Source: Paenibacillus caseinilyticus (lineage in GTDB: Bacteria; Bacillota; Bacilli; Paenibacillales; NBRC-103111). From it: 64,000 nucleotides of DNA. How positions within the stretch are numbered: position 1 is the first letter of the stretch; each line of letters opens with the position of its first letter. The notes beneath the pieces were generated by a model, which was not told where the DNA came from, ran no database searches, and was given only the letters and a program-made list of their open reading frames with translations. The stretch lies in the NCBI RefSeq assembly GCF_027533645.1, contig NZ_JAQAGY010000010.1, forward strand, positions 62,001-126,000, read 5' to 3'. Positions 16,364 to 25,204 of the stretch are shown here, in pieces. The translations under genes and the position numbers were made by a program.

Positions 16364-19141
16364 GTGAGTAAGACACTCATTGCGCTGTGGATGGGCTGCA
16401 TGTTGTCACTGCTGCTGGCGATTGGCGTGCAGGCGGAAGGACCGGTCATGATTCGGATCGACAGCCCTTATCCGAACACTTCTTATGACCGTGTTCTGGG
16501 CATCAGGGCGAGCACGTATTCGGAAATCGAGGCTGTGCGAGCCGTCGCGAAGGTGGAAGACCGTGAGGCTGAGCTCGTGTACTCATGCGTGGGCGAATGC
16601 GGATGGCGCGGAGAAATTGCGCTCGAAGGATTAACCAAAGGAGCCAAGAGGCTCACAATCGAGGTAACCGATGAACTGGGCGGGATCAGCACAGAGGAAG
16701 CTCCTTTCTACTATAATTCGGCTCCCGTATTGACCAGGGTAGAGCCGGCCCATGAAGCCGTCGTGACGGACGGCAAGCTTCATGCCGTAGCTGCTGCGGA
16801 GGATGACAGCTCGGTGCCGGAGATCCGGGTGCGGGTCACTGGCGATTTCAACACGATCGCAGATTTCAGCGGCAAGGGCAGCATAGACCAAGTGATCGAT
16901 GTCTCGGATTATGCCGGACAGCAATTGAAATATTATGTGACGGCGAAGGATGATCAGGGAGCCGAGAGCGACAGCCTCTGGCATACCGTACACGTTACAT
17001 CGGATCCGAGGAATATTCCGGTGGACACGGCATCCGGCCGGATCGTGGACTTCGACCGGGAGCGGTATCTGCTCGAGCGGTCAGGTCCGCACGGGTACGC
17101 TCTTGTGATCAAGGATCGGAAGGACGGGACCGAATCTCTCGTGGCCGACAGGGCCGAATTCAATAACAGGATGCAGTTAACCCCGACGGGAGCCCTGTTC
17201 ATCCAAAGTCCGGGCACTTCGAATTTCGTGCACTATTGGACGAAAGGGGAACTGACGAAGGCGCCGTATTCCATGCGGTCGAAGTTCGGGATCAAGGGGA
17301 ATTACGCCTTATTTGACCACAAAGGGGCACCGACGCCATTCGTACTTTATGATACTTCGATCCCCGGTACGCCGGCGGAGACGATCACGGAATCATTCGA
17401 CGGGTTCGAGCTGACGGATGACGGAGGCTTCTACTTTGTCCAAGGGGACACGATCTTCCGCCATCCGCTGAAGGGCGCCTCAGAGGCCTATGTATCGGGT
17501 GATGAGGGCAAGGGCATCCGGGGATTGGCCGCCAGCGGAAGCCGGCTGCTCTTCCAGCAGGGACAGGAGCTCTATGCCTATGACGGGAGCCAAGTTGCGC
17601 TGATCTCGGGCGGGCTTGACGTACGGGCGGCGGCACACGAGGACTATGAGCTGAACGGCGGCTGGATAGCTTATATCGCTGCCGATGAAGAAGGAACGGG
17701 TCTCTTCCTGCGGTCTCCGGAGGGCGCAGTCACCCGGGTAGCGACGGTGAACGGTTCACCGAGCATCGGCCGGCTGGAAGCGGACGGAAGCCTCAGCTAT
17801 GCTTCCGGAAGCCGGGTCTATCTGTACCAGCCCGGGAATGAAGCACCGGTATCGGCGGGCACAGCCGAACTGGATTCGATCAAGCTTCTGGACGGCGCTT
17901 GGTACAAAACCATCGGCAACTCCCTGTTCCGCTTCCAAACGGCTAGACCGGACGCGGAAGGGCCCGTATGGCCCGGCGGGCAGGCGCTGACGGTCACAGG
18001 GGTGACCTACAGCTCCGCGGTTCTTCAGTGGCTGCCGGCGTCGGACGGCACAGGGGTGGCCTCCTATCACGTATACCGGGACGGCGAGCCGCTGGCCTCC
18101 GTGGCCGGGGACGTATACGGTTATGTGGATGACAGCCTTGCGCCAGCCACAACTTATGAATTCACCGTGGAAGCATGGGATGCCGCAGGCAACAAAAGCA
18201 AAGCGAACCCTGCCGTCACCGTGACGACCTCCGCATACCAGAGCGGGGACCGGCAGGCTCCTGTATGGCCTGCCGGCAGTGCGCTTACGGTTACGGATGT
18301 CACCTACAACCGCGCACAGCTGAGCTGGCCTGCGGCAGAGGACGATACGGCGGTCACTTCTTATCTCATCTACAGAGACGGACAGCTGCTGGATACGGTG
18401 GACGGATCGGTCTACGGGTACGCGGCGAGCGGCCTTCAGGCAGGGACGGCCTACCGGTTCTCCGTGGCTGCGGGGGATGCGGCGGGGAATGTGAGCGAGA
18501 CCCCGCTGGCATCGACCGTCACGACCGGAACGGGCGAGCCGGTGCCGTCCGCCAAGCTCAGCCTGCAGGCGAAGCCTGGCTTCCTCGATACCGGCTCCGT
18601 TCTCGAAGTGAACGTGCAGGGAGACGCGGCGGATCTGTATGCGTTCCTGGCGAAGCTGACTTACGATCCCGCGAAGTTCAAGCTCATGCAGGTGAAGCTT
18701 CAGGACAGCTTCGGCCGGGAGAATGACACAGCCGTGCTCGCCAAATCGAGTCCGGCTGCGAATCAGGCGAACATCACAGGGACCCTTCTCGGCGACGTAC
18801 CGGGCAAGAACGGCAAGGTAGGCCTGCTGACGCTGAAGTTCACCGTGCTGGCCCAAGGGACGGGGACCTTCTTCCTGCAGCCCGGATCCACCCTGTCGGA
18901 CAGCCAAGGACGGATCGTCCGGCTAGATAACCCGGTGCAGCTGGCCGTGCAGGTGAGCGGCGCGGATCTCGATCAAGATGGGATTGTTGGACTCAGCGAT
19001 CTCGTGCTGATCTCGAAGCACAGCGGCACGAAGGCCGGGCAGCCCGGCTACGAGGCGAGATTCGACCTCAACAACAGTGGAGCGGTCGACAGCGCGGATG
19101 TGCTGTATATTGCGAACGCGGTGGCCTCTTCGGCCAAATAG
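16364..19141 (+). CDS. Secreted FN3-FN3-cohesin-dockerin protein
   Basis: About 925 residues from GTG 16364, chosen because it puts a clean signal peptide (LIALWMGCMLSLLLAIGVQAEG) at the N-terminus; the frame is open from 16232. Order: two Ig-like segments (to about residue 220), a beta-propeller-like region (about 220-530), two FN3 domains (about 534 and 633 onward, both starting PVWP), a cohesin-like domain (about 730-855; LTYDPAKFKLMQVKL) and a C-terminal type-I dockerin (about 867-925) with two calcium-loop repeats, DLDQDGIVGLSDLVLIS and DLNNSGAVDSADVLYIA. Cohesin and dockerin normally bind each other and assemble extracellular complexes. Catalytic motifs were not seen. It stands alone between two terminator-like hairpins. 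Confidence 0.82.
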   Translation: MSKTLIALWMGCMLSLLLAIGVQAEGPVMIRIDSPYPNTSYDRVLGIRASTYSEIEAVRAVAKVEDREAELVYSCVGECGWRGEIALEGLTKGAKRLTIEVTDELGGISTEEAPFYYNSAPVLTRVEPAHEAVVTDGKLHAVAAAEDDSSVPEIRVRVTGDFNTIADFSGKGSIDQVIDVSDYAGQQLKYYVTAKDDQGAESDSLWHTVHVTSDPRNIPVDTASGRIVDFDRERYLLERSGPHGYALVIKDRKDGTESLVADRAEFNNRMQLTPTGALFIQSPGTSNFVHYWTKGELTKAPYSMRSKFGIKGNYALFDHKGAPTPFVLYDTSIPGTPAETITESFDGFELTDDGGFYFVQGDTIFRHPLKGASEAYVSGDEGKGIRGLAASGSRLLFQQGQELYAYDGSQVALISGGLDVRAAAHEDYELNGGWIAYIAADEEGTGLFLRSPEGAVTRVATVNGSPSIGRLEADGSLSYASGSRVYLYQPGNEAPVSAGTAELDSIKLLDGAWYKTIGNSLFRFQTARPDAEGPVWPGGQALTVTGVTYSSAVLQWLPASDGTGVASYHVYRDGEPLASVAGDVYGYVDDSLAPATTYEFTVEAWDAAGNKSKANPAVTVTTSAYQSGDRQAPVWPAGSALTVTDVTYNRAQLSWPAAEDDTAVTSYLIYRDGQLLDTVDGSVYGYAASGLQAGTAYRFSVAAGDAAGNVSETPLASTVTTGTGEPVPSAKLSLQAKPGFLDTGSVLEVNVQGDAADLYAFLAKLTYDPAKFKLMQVKLQDSFGRENDTAVLAKSSPAANQANITGTLLGDVPGKNGKVGLLTLKFTVLAQGTGTFFLQPGSTLSDSQGRIVRLDNPVQLAVQVSGADLDQDGIVGLSDLVLISKHSGTKAGQPGYEARFDLNNSGAVDSADVLYIANAVASSAK

Positions 19142-19148
19142 CACGATA

Positions 19149-19172
19149 GGGGGGCTGCCTTGGGCAGCCTCT
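19149..19172 (+). terminator. Probable terminator after the cohesin/dockerin gene
   Basis: GGCTGCC and GGCAGCC pair across a 3-nt loop a few bases after the stop codon, followed by a mixed pyrimidine-rich stretch (TCTCTGTTGTTG) rather than a pure T tract, so its strength is uncertain. Confidence 0.55.
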
Positions 19173-19280
19173 CTGTTGTTGTCCGCGGTCATTCCGTCGC
19201 CGGCCCTTCCCGGCGGGCGAGCGGAGCCGCTTGTTTCCATGCCCTGGAGAGGGCTGTCACGTAAGATAAACGGCTTCGCC

Positions 19281-19360
19281 GTCCTTTAAGGACGAGAAAA
19301 TCCGACAAAAGATCATTTTGGCCGCCTTTCAGGCAGCCGGGGTGACGTTTGCCGGATTTT
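19281..19360 (+). other. Hairpin and long inverted repeat before the dpp operon
   Basis: GTCCTTTAAGGAC at 19281-19293 is a near-palindrome. Behind it, AAAATCCGACAAA (19297-19309) pairs with TTTGCCGGATTTT (19348-19360), with one mismatch and a 38-nt loop, followed by TTAGTTTTT. This could be a terminator of incoming transcription or a leader structure for dppA, whose ATG is 52 nt further on. No gene lies between 19142 and 19411. Confidence 0.4.
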
Positions 19361-19411
19361 TTAGTTTTTCCTGCATATACCTTGAAGTAGACAAGGAAGA
19401 GGAGGATCCGT

Positions 19412-20236
19412 ATGAAACTCTACATCTCCATCGATATGGAAGGAATCACGGGACTGGCGGACACAACCTTCATCGACTCGGGAGGACGCAATTACCGGCG
19501 GGGCCAGGAACTGATGACGATGGAAGCGAACGCGGTCGCCGAGACGGCGCTGCGCAGCGGCTGTACCGAAGTGCTCGTGAACGACAGCCACTCCAAGATG
19601 AACAATCTGCTCATCGAACGGCTTCACCCCGAGGTGCAGTTCATCACCGGCGACGTCAAGCCGTTCTCGATGGTCCAGGGGCTCGGGCCCGGCTTCACCG
19701 GGGCGGCATTCCTCGGGTACCATGCCATGGCGTCTAAGGCCGGGGTACTCAGCCACACGATGATCTTCGGGGTGCGGAGCATGTACATCGGGGACCGGGA
19801 GATCGGGGAGCTCGGATTCAATGCGTACGTGGCGGGCCACTACGGGGTGCCGGTGCTGCTCGTGGCCGGCGACGACGAAGCGGCGGCCGAGGCCGAAGCG
19901 CTCATTCCGGGCGTCGTGACCGCCAGCGTCAAGCGTCGCCTATCCCGCACCTCGGCTCTCTGCCTTACGCCGGAGAAAAGCGAGGAGCTGCTGCGGGGGA
20001 AGACGGCGGAAGCGCTGGCCGCCAAAGATCGGATACAGCCGCTGAGCCCGCCGGAGCGCCCCGTGCTGTCCATCGAGTTCGCGAATTACGGACAGGCGGA
20101 GTGGGCGAGCCTGATGCCCGGCACACAGCTGGAGCAGCGTTCGCCCGTGGTGACGTTCCCCGCTTCCGATATTCTGGAAGCGTACCGTGCGATGCTCGTG
20201 ATGACCGAGCTGGCTTCCCGCACCTCATTTTGCTAA
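19412..20236 (+). CDS. dppA: D-aminopeptidase DppA (M55)
   Basis: A 274-residue cytoplasmic zinc peptidase that releases D-amino acids such as D-Ala from murein-derived peptides. The metal and active-site residues fall at exactly the positions of B. subtilis DppA: Asp8 and Glu10 in SIDMEG, His60 in NDSHSKMNN, His104 in GYHAMA and Glu133 in GELGFNA. It is the first gene of a dpp/ykf-type operon, as in B. subtilis. AAGAGGAGGATCC precedes ATG 19412. Confidence 0.96.
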   Translation: MKLYISIDMEGITGLADTTFIDSGGRNYRRGQELMTMEANAVAETALRSGCTEVLVNDSHSKMNNLLIERLHPEVQFITGDVKPFSMVQGLGPGFTGAAFLGYHAMASKAGVLSHTMIFGVRSMYIGDREIGELGFNAYVAGHYGVPVLLVAGDDEAAAEAEALIPGVVTASVKRRLSRTSALCLTPEKSEELLRGKTAEALAAKDRIQPLSPPERPVLSIEFANYGQAEWASLMPGTQLEQRSPVVTFPASDILEAYRAMLVMTELASRTSFC

Positions 20237-20282
20237 TCATTCGTGCTAGTAATTCAAGCCGGAACGGAAGGAACTATGGACT

Positions 20283-21215
20283 ATGCTGCCTTATATCCTG
20301 AAGCGGCTCTTCTCGATGCTGCTCACCTTATGGCTGATTGTGACGGTGACCTTTTTGCTGATGCACGCGGTGCCGGGCTCGCCCTTCGAGAAGGACGGCC
20401 GGAATGCGAATCCGACCGCGGTGAAGAACATGATGGAACATTATCATCTCGATCAGCCTCTAGCTGTCCAATATGTGCTGTACCTTAAGGGGCTGGCCAC
20501 ACTGGATCTCGGGCCGTCCATCGCCCATTACCCGGACAGCGTAGGTTCAATGATCGGACGAGGGTTCCCCGTCTCGTTCCAGCTGGGACTGGCCTCGCTG
20601 GCGCTGGCCGTCGTCTGCGGCGTGGTGCTCGGCACCTTGGCTGCGCTCCGGCAGAACGGGCTCATCGATTCGCTCTCGATGCTGCTTGCGGTCCTCGGTA
20701 CGGCCGTCCCAAGCTTCATCATCGCGCCGCTGCTCATTCAGTATGTTGCCGTCGAGTGGAGACTGCTCCCCGCAGCGACCTGGGGAACCTGGAGGCATGC
20801 CGTACTGCCGACCTTGGCCCTGGCAGCGGGGCCCCTCGCCATGATCGCACGGCTGACGCGGGCCCAGATGGCGGAGGTGCTGACGCAGGAGTACATTGAT
20901 ACGGCGCGTGCCAAGGGGCTGCCTCCGCATGTGATTATCCTGAAGCACGCGCTGCGCTGCGCCATCCTGCCCGTCATCACGCTGCTCGGGGCGCTGATGG
21001 CGAATGTGCTCACGGGCAGCTTTGTGATCGAAAAAATTTTTGCGGTGCCGGGTATGGGCAAGTATTTCGTGGAGAGTATCAACAACCGGGACTATGCGGT
21101 CATCCTGGGGACCACGGTATTCTACAGCGCGCTGCTGCTCGTGATGACGTTCCTCGTCGATATCGTCTACGGGTTCATCGATCCCCGCATGAAGCTTCAC
21201 CGGAAGGAGGCGTAG
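20283..21215 (+). CDS. dppB: Dipeptide ABC transporter permease DppB
   Basis: A 310-residue membrane protein with about six helices, of the DppB/OppB family. The start (YILKRLFSMLLTLWLIVTVTFLLMHAVPGSPF) and the loop LTRAQMAEVLTQEYIDTARAKGLPP are diagnostic. It pairs with DppC to form the channel for murein-type peptides. It follows dppA by 46 nt and precedes dppC by 6 nt. Family and operon position agree. Confidence 0.95.
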   Translation: MLPYILKRLFSMLLTLWLIVTVTFLLMHAVPGSPFEKDGRNANPTAVKNMMEHYHLDQPLAVQYVLYLKGLATLDLGPSIAHYPDSVGSMIGRGFPVSFQLGLASLALAVVCGVVLGTLAALRQNGLIDSLSMLLAVLGTAVPSFIIAPLLIQYVAVEWRLLPAATWGTWRHAVLPTLALAAGPLAMIARLTRAQMAEVLTQEYIDTARAKGLPPHVIILKHALRCAILPVITLLGALMANVLTGSFVIEKIFAVPGMGKYFVESINNRDYAVILGTTVFYSALLLVMTFLVDIVYGFIDPRMKLHRKEA

Positions 21216-21221
21216 AGCCGG

Positions 21222-22136
21222 ATGCAGGTTCCCGATCATTTGTTTGTGCCGGTGCAAAGGGAGGAGGGGAGCCGGGAGGCCCTGGTCCGCCCGCGGCTGA
21301 CAGCTTGGCAGGAAGCGCGCGGACGGCTGCTGGAGAACAGGCTCGCCGCAGCCGGCCTCATCGTCATCGCGGGGTTGATCCTACTGGCTGCCTTCGGCCC
21401 GCTGATCACCGGGCATGACTTCCTGAAGCAGGATCTCCTCCACGCGAACGGGGCCCCGTCGGCAGAGCATCTCTTCGGCACGGACGAGCTCGGACGCGAC
21501 GTATTCGCACGCATCCTGTACGGCGCCCGGATCTCGTTGTTCATTGGGATTACGGCGGCGCTGATCGACCTCTGCATTGGTGCCCTGTACGGCGGGATCG
21601 CAGGTTATCTCGGCGGCCGGACCGACCAGCTCCTGATGCGTCTGGTCGATCTCTTGTACGGCATCCCGTACCTGCTTGTGGTCATCCTGCTCATGGTCGC
21701 GATGGGGCCGGGGCTGCTCACGATTATCGTGGCGCTCAGCGCCACAGGCTGGCTCGGCATGGCGCGGATGGTCCGCGGGCAGGTGATCCAGCTGCGTTCC
21801 TCCGAGTACGTGCTCGCCGCCCGGACGCTGGGCGCCGGAGCCTGGCGAGTCATCTCCAGGCACCTGCTGCCGAACGCGGCCGGCGTCATCATCGTGCAGG
21901 TGACCTTCTCCGTCCCGTCGGCGGTGTTCGCCGAAGCATTCCTGAGCTTCCTCGGGCTCGGCATCCAGCCGCCCCTCGCTTCCTGGGGCGTGATGGCGAG
22001 CGACGGTCTTCCTGCCGTTCTCTCAGGGCACTGGTGGCGGTTGTTCTATCCGGCGCTCTTCATCTCGCTGACGATGCTGGCATTCAACCTCCTGGGGGAT
22101 GGACTGCAGCATGCATTGAATCCCAAAAGGAGGTAG
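21222..22136 (+). CDS. dppC: Dipeptide ABC transporter permease DppC
   Basis: A 304-residue DppC/OppC-type permease. It has an N-terminal cytoplasmic stretch, one helix, the family motif HLFGTDELGRDVFARILYGARISL, then the EAA-type loop RSSEYVLAARTLGAGAWRVISRHLLPN. It is the second half of the transmembrane channel. Its last codons (NPKRR-stop) contain the AAAAGGAGGTAGG ribosome site used by dppD, so the two genes are tightly coupled. Confidence 0.95.
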   Translation: MQVPDHLFVPVQREEGSREALVRPRLTAWQEARGRLLENRLAAAGLIVIAGLILLAAFGPLITGHDFLKQDLLHANGAPSAEHLFGTDELGRDVFARILYGARISLFIGITAALIDLCIGALYGGIAGYLGGRTDQLLMRLVDLLYGIPYLLVVILLMVAMGPGLLTIIVALSATGWLGMARMVRGQVIQLRSSEYVLAARTLGAGAWRVISRHLLPNAAGVIIVQVTFSVPSAVFAEAFLSFLGLGIQPPLASWGVMASDGLPAVLSGHWWRLFYPALFISLTMLAFNLLGDGLQHALNPKRR

Positions 22137-22142
22137 GTCCGC

Positions 22143-23573
22143 GTGAACAGAGACCCTGATTCCGACAAGATCAGCTCCCAGGGCCTTCCATTTAATTCCA
22201 TGTACCATACTTCTATGACCCATACTTCTATGACCCATACTTCTATGACCCATACTTCTATGACCCATACTTCTATGGCACCTACTTCTATGGCACCTAC
22301 TTCTATGGCACCTACTTCTATGGCACCTACTTCTATGACCCATACTTCTATGGCACCTACTTCCATGACCCATACTTCCATGACCCATACTTCCATACCC
22401 CACACTTCCATGTCTCTCACTTCGATGTCCGGCGATGCAGCCAGGCGGGAGCCGGACGCCCGCTCTCCGGAGGCTGCGGCATCTTCGCCGCGGTCCCGGT
22501 CGGAGCTTCTGCTGGAAGTGGAGGACCTCCACGTCTCCTTCGCCGCCCGAGGAGGGGAAGTGCAGGCAGTCCGCGGAGTCAGCTTCTCGCTCCGCGCGGG
22601 AGAGACGCTGGCGGTCGTGGGCGAGTCCGGCTGCGGCAAGAGCGTCACCGCCCGGGCGGTTCTGCGGCTGCTGCCCGGGCGCACAGCCCGCATCAAGCAG
22701 GGGAGCATCCGCTTCCGCGGCCGGGAGCTCATCTCACTGAAGGAAGCGGAGCTGCGCCCGCTGCGCGGGGCGGAGATGGCGATGGTCTTCCAGGATGCGA
22801 TGACCGCGCTCCACCCGACGCTGACGATCGGCGAGCAGCTCATGGAAGGGCTCGTCCTGAATGGGAAGGTACCGCGCGGCGAGGCGAGGCGAAGGGCGCT
22901 CGAGGTGCTCGGCGAGGTGGGCATCGCCCAGGGGGAGACCCGCCTCGGGCAGTACCTGCATGAGTTCAGCGGGGGCATGCGCCAGCGCATCATGATGGCA
23001 GTCGCACTGATCTGCCGTCCCTCCCTGCTCATTGCGGACGAACCGACAACCGGCCTGGATGTGACGATCCAGGCGCAGATTCTGCATCTGCTGCGGTCGG
23101 TGCAGCGCGAGCGCGGCGTCTCCGTCATCCTCATCACCCACGACCTCGGGGTTGTGGCGGAAGCCGCAGACCGCGTAGCCGTCATGTACGCGGGACGCAT
23201 CGTGGAGAGCGGCACGGTGCTTGAGATCTTCCGCGCTCCGCAGCACCCGTATACCCGGGGGCTGCTGGCTTCGATGCCCAGGCTCGATACGCCGAGAGAC
23301 CGGCCCCTGGAGTCTATTCCCGGCACGCCGCCGGATCTGTATTCGCCGCCGCCGGGCTGTGCCTTCGCTGCGCGGTGCCCGGCGGCGATGGAGGTGTGCG
23401 GCAGCTATGCCCCGCCCCCTTCGAAGCTGACCGAGACGCATACGGCTGCCTGCTGGCTGCAGGACCCCCGCGCACGTAAGGCTCATCCGGGCCGGGGACC
23501 GGAGAGGCTGCAGGCCCCGGCCGTGACGATCTCAGGCCATCCATCCCATTCCACGAAGGAGCGGATTATATGA
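22143..23573 (+). CDS. dppD: Dipeptide ABC transporter ATPase DppD with repeat-bearing N-terminal extension
   Basis: A 476-residue protein; DppD/OppD proteins are usually about 330-360. The C-terminal 350 residues are normal: Walker A GESGCGKS, signature FSGGMRQR, Walker B LLIADEP, and the peptide-transporter tail HPYTRGLLASMP with CAFAARCP. The first ~125 residues are an extension of which residues 21-95 are fifteen pentapeptide repeats (HTSMT/PTSMA). GTG 22143 has a near-perfect SD (AAGGAGGT) inside the end of dppC, whereas no SD precedes the internal ATGs near the conserved domain, so the extension is probably translated. Its stop overlaps the dppE start (ATGA). Confidence 0.92.
   Translation: MNRDPDSDKISSQGLPFNSMYHTSMTHTSMTHTSMTHTSMTHTSMAPTSMAPTSMAPTSMAPTSMTHTSMAPTSMTHTSMTHTSIPHTSMSLTSMSGDAARREPDARSPEAAASSPRSRSELLLEVEDLHVSFAARGGEVQAVRGVSFSLRAGETLAVVGESGCGKSVTARAVLRLLPGRTARIKQGSIRFRGRELISLKEAELRPLRGAEMAMVFQDAMTALHPTLTIGEQLMEGLVLNGKVPRGEARRRALEVLGEVGIAQGETRLGQYLHEFSGGMRQRIMMAVALICRPSLLIADEPTTGLDVTIQAQILHLLRSVQRERGVSVILITHDLGVVAEAADRVAVMYAGRIVESGTVLEIFRAPQHPYTRGLLASMPRLDTPRDRPLESIPGTPPDLYSPPPGCAFAARCPAAMEVCGSYAPPPSKLTETHTAACWLQDPRARKAHPGRGPERLQAPAVTISGHPSHSTKERII
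22203..22427 (+). repeat. 15-bp coding minisatellite, 15 units, in dppD
   Basis: Fifteen consecutive 15-bp units of the type CATACTTCTATGACC or CCTACTTCTATGGCA encode xxTSM pentapeptides, with one TSI. The first units are nearly identical; the last three diverge. As 15 is a multiple of three, gain or loss of units keeps the frame. All but one unit contain an in-frame ATG. The repeat is also open when read on the opposite strand, which generates a spurious antisense frame. Confidence 0.95.
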
Positions 23574-25189
23574 AGAAGTTGTCCATGCTGCTCGTCTGCG
23601 GTACGCTGGCGCTAAGCTCTATCCTGGCCGGCTGCAGGGGGGAAGAGGCCTCCCAGGGGAATGCCGCCAAGAAGGAGAGCGGGGCCAAGATCCTCATGTA
23701 CAACAATGTCCGCGAACCGACTTCGCTCGATCCTCCGGTCGGCTTTGACATGGCCTCCTACGATATTCTCAATAACTTGATGGAGGGGCTGACGCGCCTC
23801 GGCAGGAACCATGCGCCCGAGCCTGCTATGGCCCGGGAGTGGAAGATCTCGCCGGACGGGAAGACCGTCACGTTCCTGCTGCGTGACGGGCTCCAGTGGT
23901 CGAACGGCGAGCCGCTCAGAGCCTCGGACTTCGAGTACGCATGGAAGAGGCTCCTCGACCCGAAGCAGCCGTCCCAGGCGGCGCCTCTAGCCTATGTGAT
24001 CCAAGGGGGCGAGGCATTCCACTCCGGCAGGGGGACCGCCGAGGACGTCAAGATCAGGGCGATCGACGAGAAGACGCTCGAGGTCAAGCTGACGCAGCCG
24101 GCGTCCTGGCTGATCTCGATGGTGGCGAACCCGGCTTTCTTCCCGGTCCATCAGGCTGCGGCGGAGAAGAACGCGAAGTGGGCGGCGGAAGCTTCCACGA
24201 TCGTGAGCAACGGGCCTTTCAAGCTAGCGGAGTGGAAGCATGATGCCGAGCTGAAGCTCGTGAAGAACGAGAAGTACTGGGATACGGCGAATGTGAAGCT
24301 GGACGGCGTCACGTTCAAAATGGTCAACGACTCCAATACGGAATACCAGCTCTTCCAGACCGGGGAACTCCATACCTCGGTAGTGCCGCCCGATATGAGC
24401 GAGAAGCTGTTCGCGGACCAAAAGGTCATCGTAGAGGATGGGGCGGGAACGTATTTCTACCGGTTCAATACGAAGATGCCGCCGTTCGACAACACGTCGA
24501 TCCGCCGGGCGTTCCTCCTTGCCGTCGATTCGCAAAAAATCGTCGATCTCGTCACAAAGCAGAAGCAGAAGCCAGCATGGGGCTTCGTCTCTTACGGCTT
24601 GAAGGATCCGGCGGGAGGCGATTTCCGGGAGGCCGGAGGCAAGCTCGTAAGCTTCGATGCGGCCGAGGCCAGGCGGCTGCTTGCCCAAGGGATGGCCGAA
24701 GCCGGCTATGCGAAGCGGCCTGAGGTGACGCTGACGTACAACACGAACGACCTCCACCAGAAGATCGCCCAGACGCTGCAGGCGATGTTCAAGGAGAACC
24801 TCGGCGTGGATGTGCTGCTGGCGAACATGGAGAGCAAGGTGCTGACCGCAGAGCAGAAGGCGCTGCAGCTTCAGATGTCGCGCTCGTCGTTCCTCCCGGA
24901 CTTCGCGGATCCGATCAATTTCCTGGACGGGTTCCAGACCGGCAGCCCGATGAACCGCACGGGGTGGAGCAGCAGCCGGTACGACGGGCTGATCCGCAGC
25001 GCGTACAAGGAGACCGACGAGAAGAAGCGGTTCGCGCTCATGCATGAAGCGGAGAAGCTCCTCATGGAGGAAGCACCGATTCTGCCGATTTACTTCTATA
25101 GTTCCACGTACCTGCAGAGCGACAAAGTAAAGGACATCGTGAGGCATCCTTACGGATATATTGATTTGAAGTGGGCCGATATGTTGTAA
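23570..25189 (+). CDS. dppE: Dipeptide-binding lipoprotein DppE
   Basis: A 539-residue family-5 extracellular solute-binding protein. The signal peptide ends in lipobox LAGC with Cys22 for lipidation. Family motifs include REPTSLDPPVGFDMASYDILNNLMEGLTR at the mature N-terminus and AREWKISPDGKTVTFLLRDGLQWSNGEPLRASDF. It delivers peptides to DppBC. In B. subtilis DppE binds murein tripeptide, which fits the neighbouring ykf genes. AAGGAGCGG precedes ATG 23570, which overlaps the dppD stop by four bases. Confidence 0.94.
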   Translation: MKKLSMLLVCGTLALSSILAGCRGEEASQGNAAKKESGAKILMYNNVREPTSLDPPVGFDMASYDILNNLMEGLTRLGRNHAPEPAMAREWKISPDGKTVTFLLRDGLQWSNGEPLRASDFEYAWKRLLDPKQPSQAAPLAYVIQGGEAFHSGRGTAEDVKIRAIDEKTLEVKLTQPASWLISMVANPAFFPVHQAAAEKNAKWAAEASTIVSNGPFKLAEWKHDAELKLVKNEKYWDTANVKLDGVTFKMVNDSNTEYQLFQTGELHTSVVPPDMSEKLFADQKVIVEDGAGTYFYRFNTKMPPFDNTSIRRAFLLAVDSQKIVDLVTKQKQKPAWGFVSYGLKDPAGGDFREAGGKLVSFDAAEARRLLAQGMAEAGYAKRPEVTLTYNTNDLHQKIAQTLQAMFKENLGVDVLLANMESKVLTAEQKALQLQMSRSSFLPDFADPINFLDGFQTGSPMNRTGWSSSRYDGLIRSAYKETDEKKRFALMHEAEKLLMEEAPILPIYFYSSTYLQSDKVKDIVRHPYGYIDLKWADML

Positions 25190-25204
25190 GGAGGGGGTGA
25201 ACCG

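Noticed and set aside
22203-22427. Possible CRISPR array
   Set aside because: The units are directly adjacent 15-mers without spacers and lie inside a coding sequence; no cas genes are nearby.
22046-23326. Minus-strand frame with MEVWV repeats across dppD
   Set aside because: The 15-bp minisatellite is open in several frames, so the repeat peptide is an artefact. No SD, and the plus frame encodes the ABC ATPase.
20283-23573. Missing second ATPase (dppF) as evidence of a broken transporter
   Set aside because: The B. subtilis dpp operon also encodes a single ATPase, so its absence here is normal.
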